Of a stretch of 42,459 nucleotides of DNA, positions 5,494 to 14,239 are shown piece by piece. Each line of letters opens with the position of its first letter. The stretch's first letter is position 1. Origin of the DNA: Bacteroidales bacterium. GTDB taxonomy: Bacteria > Bacteroidota > Bacteroidia > Bacteroidales > UBA932. The stretch covers positions 1 through 42,459 of the forward strand of contig JAKSKO010000015.1 of assembly GCA_024401715.1 (NCBI GenBank), in the 5' to 3' direction. The translations under genes were made by a program, and so were the position numbers. The notes beneath the pieces were generated by a model. It ran no database searches, was not told the DNA's origin, and was given only the letters and a program-made list of their open reading frames with translations.

Positions 5494-7848
5494 ATGAATT
5501 TTCTTGCCTGTATCCTGCTGCTCCTGCTCAACCTGGGCTTTTCCTGTCCCGGGGCATATCCTCATTCATGCATTGCTGAGAATGAAGAAAGTATACTGCT
5601 TAAGTCTTGGGCTGATTCCACAGGCAAGGGCCTGAAGCTTGCCTGGAGCCGTGACGGCGTAAAGTGGCAGGAGATAGGGGATGATATTGTATTCCTTGCC
5701 AGTGATTTCGGCTCTTGGAACGGTGGCAAGAAAATGTATGGGGCAAGCCTTAGCCAAGCACAGGACGGAATGTGGGTGTGCCGCTTCAATGCCACAAAGA
5801 CAGGCACTGTAACAGGTGTTGCAAAATCGGCAGACCTCATTCACTGGACCCCGCAGGAGTATGAAGCCGGCGGCGTGCAGGACGGAGCCGACGTACATGA
5901 GGTTAGTGCTTCGTTTCTAGCTGCCCTTGAGGAATATGCGTACAAGATTCAAGGGGACAGATTGCTGGACAAGCGTAAGCTGTCCGATCTTTCGGCCCCC
6001 GAAAGCCTCAATCTTAGGATATCCGTGTCTTCGGAAAATCCAAAGGAGATAAGCACCAGCCTTTACGGCATCTTTTTCGAGGATATCAACAACAGCGCCG
6101 ATGGCGGACTGTATGCCCAGCTAATACGCAATTACGACTTTGAATTCAGTGCATCGGACAAAAGGGGTTGGAGCCCCACCAAGGCCTGGACCCTGGAAGG
6201 AGATGCACAAATTCATACCGATAGCCCGGTTCACGGAAATAATAGTCACTACCTGCATGTTAAGGGAAAGGCAAGTTTGCAGAATGAAGGATGGGAAGGC
6301 ATATGCGTGGAAAAGGGCCAGGCTTTCAACTTCAGCCTGTTTTCAAGGGGAAGGGCGCGCGCCAGAGTGTCACTGATATCGGCCGGCGGAAAGGTACTTG
6401 CCTCTGAAAACATGCGCCTTGACAGCAAAACATGGGAGAAAAAATCTGTAAGGATGCTTGCAAAGGCCAATTGTGACAGTTCTCTCTTCCGCATTGAACT
6501 TCTTGACGGGGCAGATTGCGATCTGGATATGATTTCCCTGTTTCCGGAAAAGACCTTCAAAGGGCATGGCCTCAGGGAGGATATCGCGCAAGCTCTTGCT
6601 GCACTTCACCCTTCATTCGTCCGTTTCCCCGGAGGCTGTGTGGCCCATGGCAACGGGGTGGACAATATCTATGACTGGAAAGGTTCCATAGGGCCTCTGG
6701 AGCAGAGAAAGCCGCTTCGCAATCTCTGGGGCTATCATCAGACCCGCGGCCTTGGATACTATGAATATTTCCAGTTCTGCGAAGATATAGGCGCAATGCC
6801 GCTGCCTGTGCTTGCTGCCGGCGTCCCATGCCAGAACAGCGACCGCCCTTCCCACCACACTCACGACGACATCACGCGCTATGGCCAGCAGGGAGGCATC
6901 CCAATGCAGGAGATGGATGCTTACATCAATGACATTCTGGATCTTGTGGAGTATGCCAACGGCCCGGCAGATTCAGAGTGGGGAAGCAAAAGGGCCCTTT
7001 CCGGCCATCCCCAGCCTTTCGGCCTGAAATACATAGGCATAGGCAACGAGGACCTCATAAGTCCGGTGTTCAAGGAACGCTTTGAAATGATATTCAGGGC
7101 GGTGAAGCAGAGATATCCGGAGATATGCGTAATAGGCACCGTGGGCCCATTCCACAGCGGCAGCGATTACGACAGCGGCTGGGCATTTGCGCAGCAGCTG
7201 GGCGTTCCAATGGTAGACGAGCACTATTATGTTTCGCCGTCCTGGATGGTGGAAAACCGCAATTTCTATGACTCGTACGACCGCAACGGCCCTGCAGTGT
7301 ATCTGGGCGAATATGCGGCGCACCGCAAAGACAGACGCAGTACCATGGAAACGGCACTGGCAGAAGCCTTGTACCTTACCGATGTAGAGCGCAATGCCGA
7401 TATCGTGCGCATGACTTCATATGCTCCGCTTCTTGCCAGGAAGAACTGGGTGCAGTGGGAGCCGGACCTCATCTGGTTCACAAGCAGGGACGTTTCCTTC
7501 ACTCCAAGCTATTACGTGCAGAAACTCTTCGGCAGCAATGCCGGCAGCCTTTATCTGGAAAGCGTGTCGGAATTTGAAGAGACTCTGGACGCGCAGCAGC
7601 TGAAGCACTTCGGCGTTTCCTGTGTGGTGGATGTCCATAGCGGTGAAACTGTGCTGAAGATTGTGAACATGCTGCCTTCGCGCATAAGTGCCGATATCAG
7701 CGGCATAGAAGGCAGGTTGTGCAAGATTTTCGCGCTTTCGGGCCAGCCGGAGGAGTGCGAAACAGACTATGAAGAATCGGAATACAAACCATACGACCAT
7801 AAACTTGAACTTGAACCTTTTTCCGTAAACGTAATCAGAATCAAATAA
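5494..7848 (+). CDS. Secreted GH51 alpha-L-arabinofuranosidase with N-terminal propeller-like extension
   Basis: The 784-residue protein starts with a signal peptide (about 1-20). Residues 32-135 resemble two blades of a GH43-type beta-propeller (LAWSRDGVKW, GVAKSADLIHWT), too short for a full catalytic propeller. The GH51 part starts near 170 (SLYGIFFEDIN at about 188) and carries an inserted carbohydrate-binding-like beta-sandwich (about 225-350). The TIM barrel follows (VRFPGGC), with the acid/base Glu519 in IGIGNED and nucleophile Glu606 in YLGEYAA, then a C-terminal beta-sandwich. It should remove terminal alpha-L-arabinofuranose from arabinan or arabinogalactan side chains in the periplasm or outside. 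It sits one base after the MgtC gene and ten bases before GH89. Confidence 0.92.
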   Translation: MNFLACILLLLLNLGFSCPGAYPHSCIAENEESILLKSWADSTGKGLKLAWSRDGVKWQEIGDDIVFLASDFGSWNGGKKMYGASLSQAQDGMWVCRFNATKTGTVTGVAKSADLIHWTPQEYEAGGVQDGADVHEVSASFLAALEEYAYKIQGDRLLDKRKLSDLSAPESLNLRISVSSENPKEISTSLYGIFFEDINNSADGGLYAQLIRNYDFEFSASDKRGWSPTKAWTLEGDAQIHTDSPVHGNNSHYLHVKGKASLQNEGWEGICVEKGQAFNFSLFSRGRARARVSLISAGGKVLASENMRLDSKTWEKKSVRMLAKANCDSSLFRIELLDGADCDLDMISLFPEKTFKGHGLREDIAQALAALHPSFVRFPGGCVAHGNGVDNIYDWKGSIGPLEQRKPLRNLWGYHQTRGLGYYEYFQFCEDIGAMPLPVLAAGVPCQNSDRPSHHTHDDITRYGQQGGIPMQEMDAYINDILDLVEYANGPADSEWGSKRALSGHPQPFGLKYIGIGNEDLISPVFKERFEMIFRAVKQRYPEICVIGTVGPFHSGSDYDSGWAFAQQLGVPMVDEHYYVSPSWMVENRNFYDSYDRNGPAVYLGEYAAHRKDRRSTMETALAEALYLTDVERNADIVRMTSYAPLLARKNWVQWEPDLIWFTSRDVSFTPSYYVQKLFGSNAGSLYLESVSEFEETLDAQQLKHFGVSCVVDVHSGETVLKIVNMLPSRISADISGIEGRLCKIFALSGQPEECETDYEESEYKPYDHKLELEPFSVNVIRIK

Positions 7849-7858
7849 TTCAATTGTC

Positions 7859-10024
7859 ATGGATAAATTGTTCAAAATCTTAATCTCCGTTGTTTTCCTG
7901 GGCTTTTCGCTGGCACTTTCCGCCTCTCCTGTGGGGGATATGCTGGAACGCATAGAAAAGGGAGCTTCGAAGAAGTTCCAGATAGAGATACGAAAGGGCG
8001 GAGACCAGGATTGGTTCGAGCTTGACAGCCGTGCCGGAAAGGTTGTGGTGCGTGCCAACAGCAATGTAAGCGCTGCCGTTGGCGTGAACTGGTATCTGAA
8101 GTACTACGCAGGAGTGCATGTAAGCTGGAACGGCATGCAGGCAAAGCTTCCCGCAGTCCTTCCGGAGGTGAAAACGAGAGAGCGTCACAGCACCGATATG
8201 GTCCTGCGTTACGACTTCAACTACTGCACCTACTCATACTCCATGCCTTTCTGGGATTGGAACAGGTGGGAACGCGAGATAGACTGGATGGCAATGCACG
8301 GCATAAACCTGCCTCTGGCTGCCGTGGGCGCCGAATGTGTGTGGAGAAATTTCATGCTCCGTCTGGGCTATACCGAAAAGGATGTGGAGGAATTCATTGC
8401 CGGTCCCGCCTTCCTGGCATGGTTCGAGATGAACAATATCGAAGGCTGGGGAGGACCTCTGCCGCTGGACTGGTATAAGGGCCAGGAGGAACTGCAGAAG
8501 AAGATTCTCAAGCGTTTCCGTGAGTGGGGCATAGAGCCGGTGCTTCCGGGCTATATGGGCATGATGCCTCATGACGCCCACGAGAAACTGGGCCTTAATG
8601 TGGCAAAACAGGAGGATTGGAACGGCATTACGCGTCCTTCGCTTCTGGACCCTCTTGATCCCGATTTTCAGAAATTCGCCAAGATATATTACGAAGAGCA
8701 GGAAAAGCTTTTCGGAAAGGCGAAATACTATTCCATGGATCCGTTCCACGAGAGCAAAACCAGCGGAGGTGTGGACTTTGCCGAGGCCGGAAAAGCCGTG
8801 ATGGCGGCAATGAAGGCTGTGAATCCGAAGGCTGTGTGGGTGCTTCAGGCCTGGAGCGAGAACCCTCGCGATGCGATGACGGATCCGCTGGAGAAGGGAG
8901 ACCTTCTTATACTGGACCTTTTCAGCGAGTGCCGTCCGATGTGGGGAATGGAATCCATATGGCGCAAGGAAAACGGCTATGCACATCACGATTGGCTGTT
9001 CTGCATGCTGCATAACTTCGGCGGCAGGATAGGCCTTAACGGCCGTATGGACCAGCTTCTGGAGAACTGGGAACTGGCAAAGACCCATCCTATGGCATCG
9101 GGCCTGAAGGGTATAGGCCTCAGCATGGAGGGAACCCTGCAGAACCCTGTGATGTACGAGCTTATGTGCGAGCTCCCGTGGCGCAGCGGGAAAGTTACCC
9201 GAGAGGCATGGCTGAAAGATTACTGCTTTGCAAGGTATGGCGTCCGTGATGAAAAGATAGAGCAGGCCTGGCAGCTTCTTGGTGCAAGCATCTACAATTG
9301 CCCGCGCAGCAACAATCAGCAGGGCCCTCACGAGAGCATTTTCTGCACCCGTCCGTCGGAGAATGCGTTCTGGGCCTATGAGAGAAGCAAGGTTAGCAAC
9401 TACTACAATCCGGCCGATGTGCGCGAAGCTGCCCGCCTGATGCTTTCGGTTGCCGAGAAATACAGGGGTAACAACAATTTCGAATATGATCTGGTGGATA
9501 TTGTGCGTCAGGCAGTGGCCGATAAGGCGCGTTCCATCTATCAGCATACCATGGCGGACTATCGCTGCTTCAACAAGGAGGAATTCGCGCAGGGGCGCGC
9601 CGCATTCCGCAATGCCTGCCTTGAGCAGGACCGCCTGCTGGGAACCCGCAAGGAATTCATGGTGGGTTCATGGATAGGAGAGGCCCTCTCCCTTGCCAGG
9701 AATGAAAGCCAGGCCGCCCTTTACGAGTGGAATGCCCGCGTGCAGATTACAACCTGGGGCAACCGCATATGCGCAAACAAAGGCAAGCTTCACGATTATG
9801 CCCACAAAGAGTGGAACGGTATCCTGAAGGACTTCTATCTGCCGCGTTGGGAGGCTTTCTTTGACACCCTGCAGTCTGGTCTGGATCTGAAAACGGTTCA
9901 GCAACTGGACTGGTACGCCATTGAAGAGCCGTGGACCCTGCAGTGCAACCCATACCCTTGCACTGCGCAGGGAGACCCGGTTAGCGTGGCCAAAGAGGTG
10001 TTTGCCAATGTCATCGGAAAATAA
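7859..10024 (+). CDS. GH89 alpha-N-acetylglucosaminidase
   Basis: The 721-residue product has a signal peptide (about 1-22) followed by the NAGLU/GH89 fold: a small alpha/beta N-domain (SNVSAAVGVNWYLKYY), then the catalytic barrel with RYDFNYCTYSYS and WDWNRWEREIDWMAMHGIN, and an all-alpha C-domain. The expected catalytic acids are visible as Glu298 in MDPFHES and Glu424 in GLSMEGTLQNP, both strongly conserved in the family. The enzyme releases terminal alpha-linked GlcNAc, as on mucin, heparan-type chains or certain glycoproteins. Its length fits the single-module form without binding domains. It lies 6 nt before a gene related to heparan-alpha-glucosaminide N-acetyltransferase, and the two probably work together. 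Confidence 0.95.
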   Translation: MDKLFKILISVVFLGFSLALSASPVGDMLERIEKGASKKFQIEIRKGGDQDWFELDSRAGKVVVRANSNVSAAVGVNWYLKYYAGVHVSWNGMQAKLPAVLPEVKTRERHSTDMVLRYDFNYCTYSYSMPFWDWNRWEREIDWMAMHGINLPLAAVGAECVWRNFMLRLGYTEKDVEEFIAGPAFLAWFEMNNIEGWGGPLPLDWYKGQEELQKKILKRFREWGIEPVLPGYMGMMPHDAHEKLGLNVAKQEDWNGITRPSLLDPLDPDFQKFAKIYYEEQEKLFGKAKYYSMDPFHESKTSGGVDFAEAGKAVMAAMKAVNPKAVWVLQAWSENPRDAMTDPLEKGDLLILDLFSECRPMWGMESIWRKENGYAHHDWLFCMLHNFGGRIGLNGRMDQLLENWELAKTHPMASGLKGIGLSMEGTLQNPVMYELMCELPWRSGKVTREAWLKDYCFARYGVRDEKIEQAWQLLGASIYNCPRSNNQQGPHESIFCTRPSENAFWAYERSKVSNYYNPADVREAARLMLSVAEKYRGNNNFEYDLVDIVRQAVADKARSIYQHTMADYRCFNKEEFAQGRAAFRNACLEQDRLLGTRKEFMVGSWIGEALSLARNESQAALYEWNARVQITTWGNRICANKGKLHDYAHKEWNGILKDFYLPRWEAFFDTLQSGLDLKTVQQLDWYAIEEPWTLQCNPYPCTAQGDPVSVAKEVFANVIGK

Positions 10025-10030
10025 ATCGGA

Positions 10031-11116
10031 ATGAATATGTCGGAAACAGTAAAGAAAACAAGAATCGAAGCGCTGGATGTTCTGCGCGGCCTCACCGTGG
10101 CCCTTATGATTCTTGTGAACAATGCGGGAGATTCCTATCCCTTCCTGCATCACAAACCATGGAACGGCATCACCCCTTGTGATATGGTGTTCCCGTTTTT
10201 CATTTTCATAATGGGTGCATCGGTCTACCTTTCACTTTACAACAGGCAGTTTGTTCCGTCAAGGGAGGTGTTTGCCAGGATTTTCAAGCGTACGGCATGC
10301 ATCATACTTGTGTGCTGGGGCATTTTCTGGTTTGCACGTGCGCTAAAGGGGGATTTCCTGCCATTCGACCATTTCCGCCTCACCGGTGTCCTGGTTAGAA
10401 TAGCCCTTACATACTGCGTTGTTGCCACTCTGGCGCTATGCGTAAAGCATTCGCACTTGCCATGGATTGCGGCGGGGCTGCTGGTTCTTTACGGGATTCT
10501 GCTTCTGTGCTTCGACGGATATAACAATTCCACAGACAACATAATTGCACGCCTGGACCGCTTCGTGCTTGGAGAGAAACACCTTTACACAAAGGCGCCC
10601 GTAGATCCGGAGGGGCTTTTCGGCCTGATTCCTTCTGTAGCCCATGGCATCATAGGCTTCATGTGCGGAAAGATGCTCCGCAGCGATATGGAACTCATGC
10701 CAAAGATGCGCAAAATAGCCCTCGTAGGCCTGGCCATGCTTGTGGCGGGATACCTCATTTCTCCTTTCCTTCCGCTGAATAAAAGGATATGGTCTCCTTC
10801 CTTTGTTCTTGTGAGCTGCGGTTATGCCCAGATTCTGCTTGCTATCGCCATGTATCTCATAGATTATAAAGGGTACAGGTCATGGACCATGCCTTTCAAG
10901 GTTTTCGGCACGAATGCGCTTTTCGTATATGTCCTAAGCGAGTTGCTTTCAGCGGTTTTCGGCGTTACTGGAATAGGCTGGAAGTGCATGAGTTTCTTAA
11001 GGGGTATTTTCAATTGTATAGAATTTGCCGACCTCTGCTATGCAATTTTATTTGTTTCACTGAATTTTTGTGTCGCTTTGTTACTTTATCGCAAAAATAT
11101 CCACATAAAAATCTAG
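10031..11116 (+). CDS. HGSNAT-like transmembrane acyltransferase (DUF5009/DUF1624 type)
   Basis: The 361-residue protein has about ten hydrophobic segments and the N-terminal family signature EALDVLRGLTVALMILVNN, then HHKPWNGITPCDMVFPFF. His41, just before the WNG motif, aligns with the His proposed to carry the acetyl group in human HGSNAT. That enzyme transfers acetyl from cytoplasmic acetyl-CoA across the membrane to terminal glucosamine. By analogy, this protein may acetylate glucosaminyl ends in the periplasm so that the adjacent GH89 can remove them; this is inference. A second ATG at 10037 is an equally plausible start. A strong terminator 27 nt after the stop ends the mgtC-GH51-GH89-acyltransferase unit. 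Confidence 0.85.
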   Translation: MNMSETVKKTRIEALDVLRGLTVALMILVNNAGDSYPFLHHKPWNGITPCDMVFPFFIFIMGASVYLSLYNRQFVPSREVFARIFKRTACIILVCWGIFWFARALKGDFLPFDHFRLTGVLVRIALTYCVVATLALCVKHSHLPWIAAGLLVLYGILLLCFDGYNNSTDNIIARLDRFVLGEKHLYTKAPVDPEGLFGLIPSVAHGIIGFMCGKMLRSDMELMPKMRKIALVGLAMLVAGYLISPFLPLNKRIWSPSFVLVSCGYAQILLAIAMYLIDYKGYRSWTMPFKVFGTNALFVYVLSELLSAVFGVTGIGWKCMSFLRGIFNCIEFADLCYAILFVSLNFCVALLLYRKNIHIKI

Positions 11117-11142
11117 CCGAAAACAATTTTTTTCTATATTTA

Positions 11143-11174
11143 TAAGCTAAAACATTGTTTTGGCTTATTTTTTT
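11143..11174 (+). terminator. Intrinsic terminator between the acyltransferase gene and susC
   Basis: TAAGCTAAAA (11143-11152) pairs with TTTTGGCTTA (11158-11167), including one G-U pair, across a 5-nt loop, and seven T residues follow (11168-11174). It separates the upstream unit from susC. I found no consensus -7 box in the remaining 50 bases before the susC ATG. Confidence 0.85.
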
Positions 11175-11224
11175 GCGTGGAAAACACCATATAAAAACTT
11201 AATATTAACTAACTATTACTAAAC

Positions 11225-14224
11225 ATGTTTAACATTACAAGAATTGTCCGTACAATGGCCGCAGCTGTTGTTATGGCACTCTTCTGCCAGCTTGCTCTGG
11301 CACAGACAAGAGTTTCTGGTACTGTTGTCGACGAAACCGGAGCTCCTCTTGCAGGTGCCAGTGTAATCGAGGTTGGTACTACTAACGGTACAATCACAGA
11401 CGTTGACGGTGCTTTCGTTCTCACAGCAAAGGAGGGCGCAACTCTTTCAGTCTCATTTATCGGCTTCCTGTCGGCAAACGCTACTGTTCCTGCAGACGGT
11501 AAGCTCACCGTTACCCTTGCTGAAGACAAGAACCTCCTGAATGAGGTTGTTGTTGTGGGTTACGGTACAATGGCCCGCAAGGATGTCACTTCATCAATCA
11601 CAACTCTCCGCGCAGACGACCTTGATAAAGGTGTGTTCACCGATGCAGCTTCAATGCTTCAGGGTAAGGTTGCCGGCCTGGTAATCACTCAGAGCAGTGA
11701 CCCTAACGCAGGCCCTTCAATCACCCTTCGCGGTGCATCTTCACTCCGTGGCGGCGCAATGAGCCCATACTATGTCATTGACGGTATCCCGGGCGTTGAC
11801 ATCTCAATGGTTGCCCCTGACGATATAGAGTCTATCGACGTTCTGCGTGATGCAACTGCAACCGCAATCTACGGTTCAAAGGCAGCAAACGGCGTTATCA
11901 TCGTCACCACCAAGAAAGGCAAGAAAGGCCAGGAGCGCGTAAATGTTGCATACTCCGGCTACGCTGCATTCGACAACGTACTTAAGACTTATGACGTCTG
12001 CACTGCAGACGACCTTCGCGAGTACGCAAAGAAGAACGGCATCACCCTCAAGGACGGCGGCTCAAGCACAGATTGGCAGAAAGAGGTTCTGCGCACTGCA
12101 ATCAGCCACAACCACAACGTTTCAATCAACGGTGGCAGCAAGAAGACCACTTACATGGCCAGTGCCAACTTCATAGACCGTCAGGGCGTTGTAAAAGGCG
12201 ACCACATGAACCGTCTGAACGTACGTTCACTGGTTACAACCAAGGTTTTCAAAGAGCATCTGGAGTTTTCTGTAGGCGCCAACATGCTTTATGCAAAACA
12301 TCAGGGTGTATCAAAAGGCGAGAAAGGTGCATCTGTTCTTGATGCAATGAACTACTTCTCTCCAACAAACGCTCTGAAAGACAAGGACGACAACTGGACA
12401 ATAGGTGCAGGTTCAAAGAACTACAACCCTATGTCAATGATCTACGAGGACACTTCAGAGACTATCTGGAAACGTGCCCAGTTCATCGGTAAGGCAACCG
12501 CCTATATCTGGGAGGGCCTCACATGGTCTGCAAACTATTCTTACAACAACTACCAGAGCACCTACAGCGGTTATGACACACGCAAGTCACAGCTGGAGGG
12601 TATAGGCTCGAAGAACGGCTATGCAACCCGCAACACATATTTCGGCGACGAGCACACTTTCGAGACTTACGGTAACTATGACGGCCAGTTCGGAGACCAC
12701 AAGATTGGTGTTATGGCCGGTTACTCTTGGGAGCAGAAGAGAACCAATGACGGTTTCGGTGTTTCTGTAGAGGGTTTCTATAACGACAACCTCAAATGGA
12801 ACAACCTTTCTTATGCAAACACTATCCAGGGTATCACAGCAGTCCAGAGCGGTTTTGTAAGCAATGTTCGCAACATCTCTTTCTATGGCCGTCTAAGCTA
12901 TTCATACGCAAGCCGCTACATGATTCAGGCAACTATACGTCGTGACGGTTCGTCCGTATTCGGCGCCAACAACCGCTGGGGTACATTCCCTTCAGTTTCA
13001 GTTGCATGGAACATCGCCGAGGAGAACTTCATGAAGAACCAGGATGTAGTAAGCCAGCTGAAATTCCGTGTCGGTTACGGTGTTTCCGGTAACGCAATGG
13101 GCTTCGATCCATATTCTTCAACAGTAACATACGGTGCAACCGGCATGTTCCAGTATGACGGCAAGGATTACCGTACATTCGCCGCTACAAAGAACGCCAA
13201 CCCTGATCTCAAATGGGAGTCTACAGGCATGTTCAACGTAGGTATCGACTATGGTTTCCTTGACGGCCGTGTTTCAGGTAGCGTAGAGTTCTACAACAAG
13301 AGAACCAAAGACCTTATCTGGGCATACCCTGTTTCAACAACCCTATATCCTTACGGCTGGATTGATGCCAATGTGGGCGAGATCAACAACATGGGTGTTG
13401 AGTTCTCTATCAACGCAACTGCTGTGAAAGCCGGTGATTTCCAGTGGAACACCACTTTCAACATCGCTCACAACAGCAACAAGGTTATCCGTCTTTCAAA
13501 TGACACCTTCAAGACAACAAGCTTCACACAGGGTGACCCTGACGTTGCCGGTGTATCTGCAAACGGTTACACCCAGCGTATCATCGAGGGCGAGCCTCTT
13601 GGTACTTTCTACACATATGAGTTTGCCGGTGTTAAGGACGGCCTTTCACACTACTATGTACTTGAGGGCGACGGTGTTCGCAAGACAAGGGCAAAAGATG
13701 CACAGGGCAACTATATCACAACAAGCAGCCCTACAGAGAAAGACCGCACAGTTACAGGTTGCGCACAGCCTCTCGTAAACCTTGGCTGGAACAACAACTT
13801 CACATACAAGAACTGGGCTCTGTCAATGTTCTTCAACGGTGTATTCGGCCAGCAGGCATACAACAGCGGTCGTGCACACTACACAGCTGCACAGATGTTC
13901 TCTGACGGCAAGAACGTTCTGAAAGAGTTCCTCTCATACCCTGTAGGCGATGCAACAAGTGCAAAACCATCAGACCGTTATATAGAGAACGCTTCATTCC
14001 TGCGTCTGCAGACTCTCACCCTTTCTTATACATTCAGGAACATGGCTGACTGGCTTCAGAGCATCCAGCTTTATGCTACCTGCAACAACGTATTCACAAT
14101 CACCGGTTACAAAGGTCTGGATCCGGAGGTTAACCTCGGCGGTCTTGCACCTGGCGTGGATTTCCGCTGGAGCACATACCCACGTACACGTACATTCCTG
14201 ATTGGTGCTAAAATTAACTTCTAA
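11225..14224 (+). CDS. susC: SusC-like TonB-dependent outer-membrane transporter
   Basis: The 999-residue protein has a signal peptide ending near ALAQ (about 1-27), then a carboxypeptidase-like regulatory domain (about 28-105, RVSGTVVDETGAPLAGASV). The SusC signature LNEVVVVGYGT (about 104-114), a plug domain (about 115-225, SITLRGASSLRGG, YVIDGIPG) and a 22-strand-type beta-barrel follow, ending in ...IGAKINF with the terminal Phe usual for outer-membrane barrels. With SusD it imports oligosaccharides across the outer membrane using TonB energy. It is followed by susD after 15 nt. It is the only SusC in the window, so it is the presumed importer for the surrounding enzymes. The ligand cannot be read from the sequence. 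Confidence 0.97.
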   Translation: MFNITRIVRTMAAAVVMALFCQLALAQTRVSGTVVDETGAPLAGASVIEVGTTNGTITDVDGAFVLTAKEGATLSVSFIGFLSANATVPADGKLTVTLAEDKNLLNEVVVVGYGTMARKDVTSSITTLRADDLDKGVFTDAASMLQGKVAGLVITQSSDPNAGPSITLRGASSLRGGAMSPYYVIDGIPGVDISMVAPDDIESIDVLRDATATAIYGSKAANGVIIVTTKKGKKGQERVNVAYSGYAAFDNVLKTYDVCTADDLREYAKKNGITLKDGGSSTDWQKEVLRTAISHNHNVSINGGSKKTTYMASANFIDRQGVVKGDHMNRLNVRSLVTTKVFKEHLEFSVGANMLYAKHQGVSKGEKGASVLDAMNYFSPTNALKDKDDNWTIGAGSKNYNPMSMIYEDTSETIWKRAQFIGKATAYIWEGLTWSANYSYNNYQSTYSGYDTRKSQLEGIGSKNGYATRNTYFGDEHTFETYGNYDGQFGDHKIGVMAGYSWEQKRTNDGFGVSVEGFYNDNLKWNNLSYANTIQGITAVQSGFVSNVRNISFYGRLSYSYASRYMIQATIRRDGSSVFGANNRWGTFPSVSVAWNIAEENFMKNQDVVSQLKFRVGYGVSGNAMGFDPYSSTVTYGATGMFQYDGKDYRTFAATKNANPDLKWESTGMFNVGIDYGFLDGRVSGSVEFYNKRTKDLIWAYPVSTTLYPYGWIDANVGEINNMGVEFSINATAVKAGDFQWNTTFNIAHNSNKVIRLSNDTFKTTSFTQGDPDVAGVSANGYTQRIIEGEPLGTFYTYEFAGVKDGLSHYYVLEGDGVRKTRAKDAQGNYITTSSPTEKDRTVTGCAQPLVNLGWNNNFTYKNWALSMFFNGVFGQQAYNSGRAHYTAAQMFSDGKNVLKEFLSYPVGDATSAKPSDRYIENASFLRLQTLTLSYTFRNMADWLQSIQLYATCNNVFTITGYKGLDPEVNLGGLAPGVDFRWSTYPRTRTFLIGAKINF

Positions 14225-14239
14225 TTTGATTCCACGGAT

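Noticed and set aside
8234..9547. 437-codon open frame opposite GH89
   Set aside because: It is antisense to a gene with intact catalytic motifs and shows no protein signature of its own.
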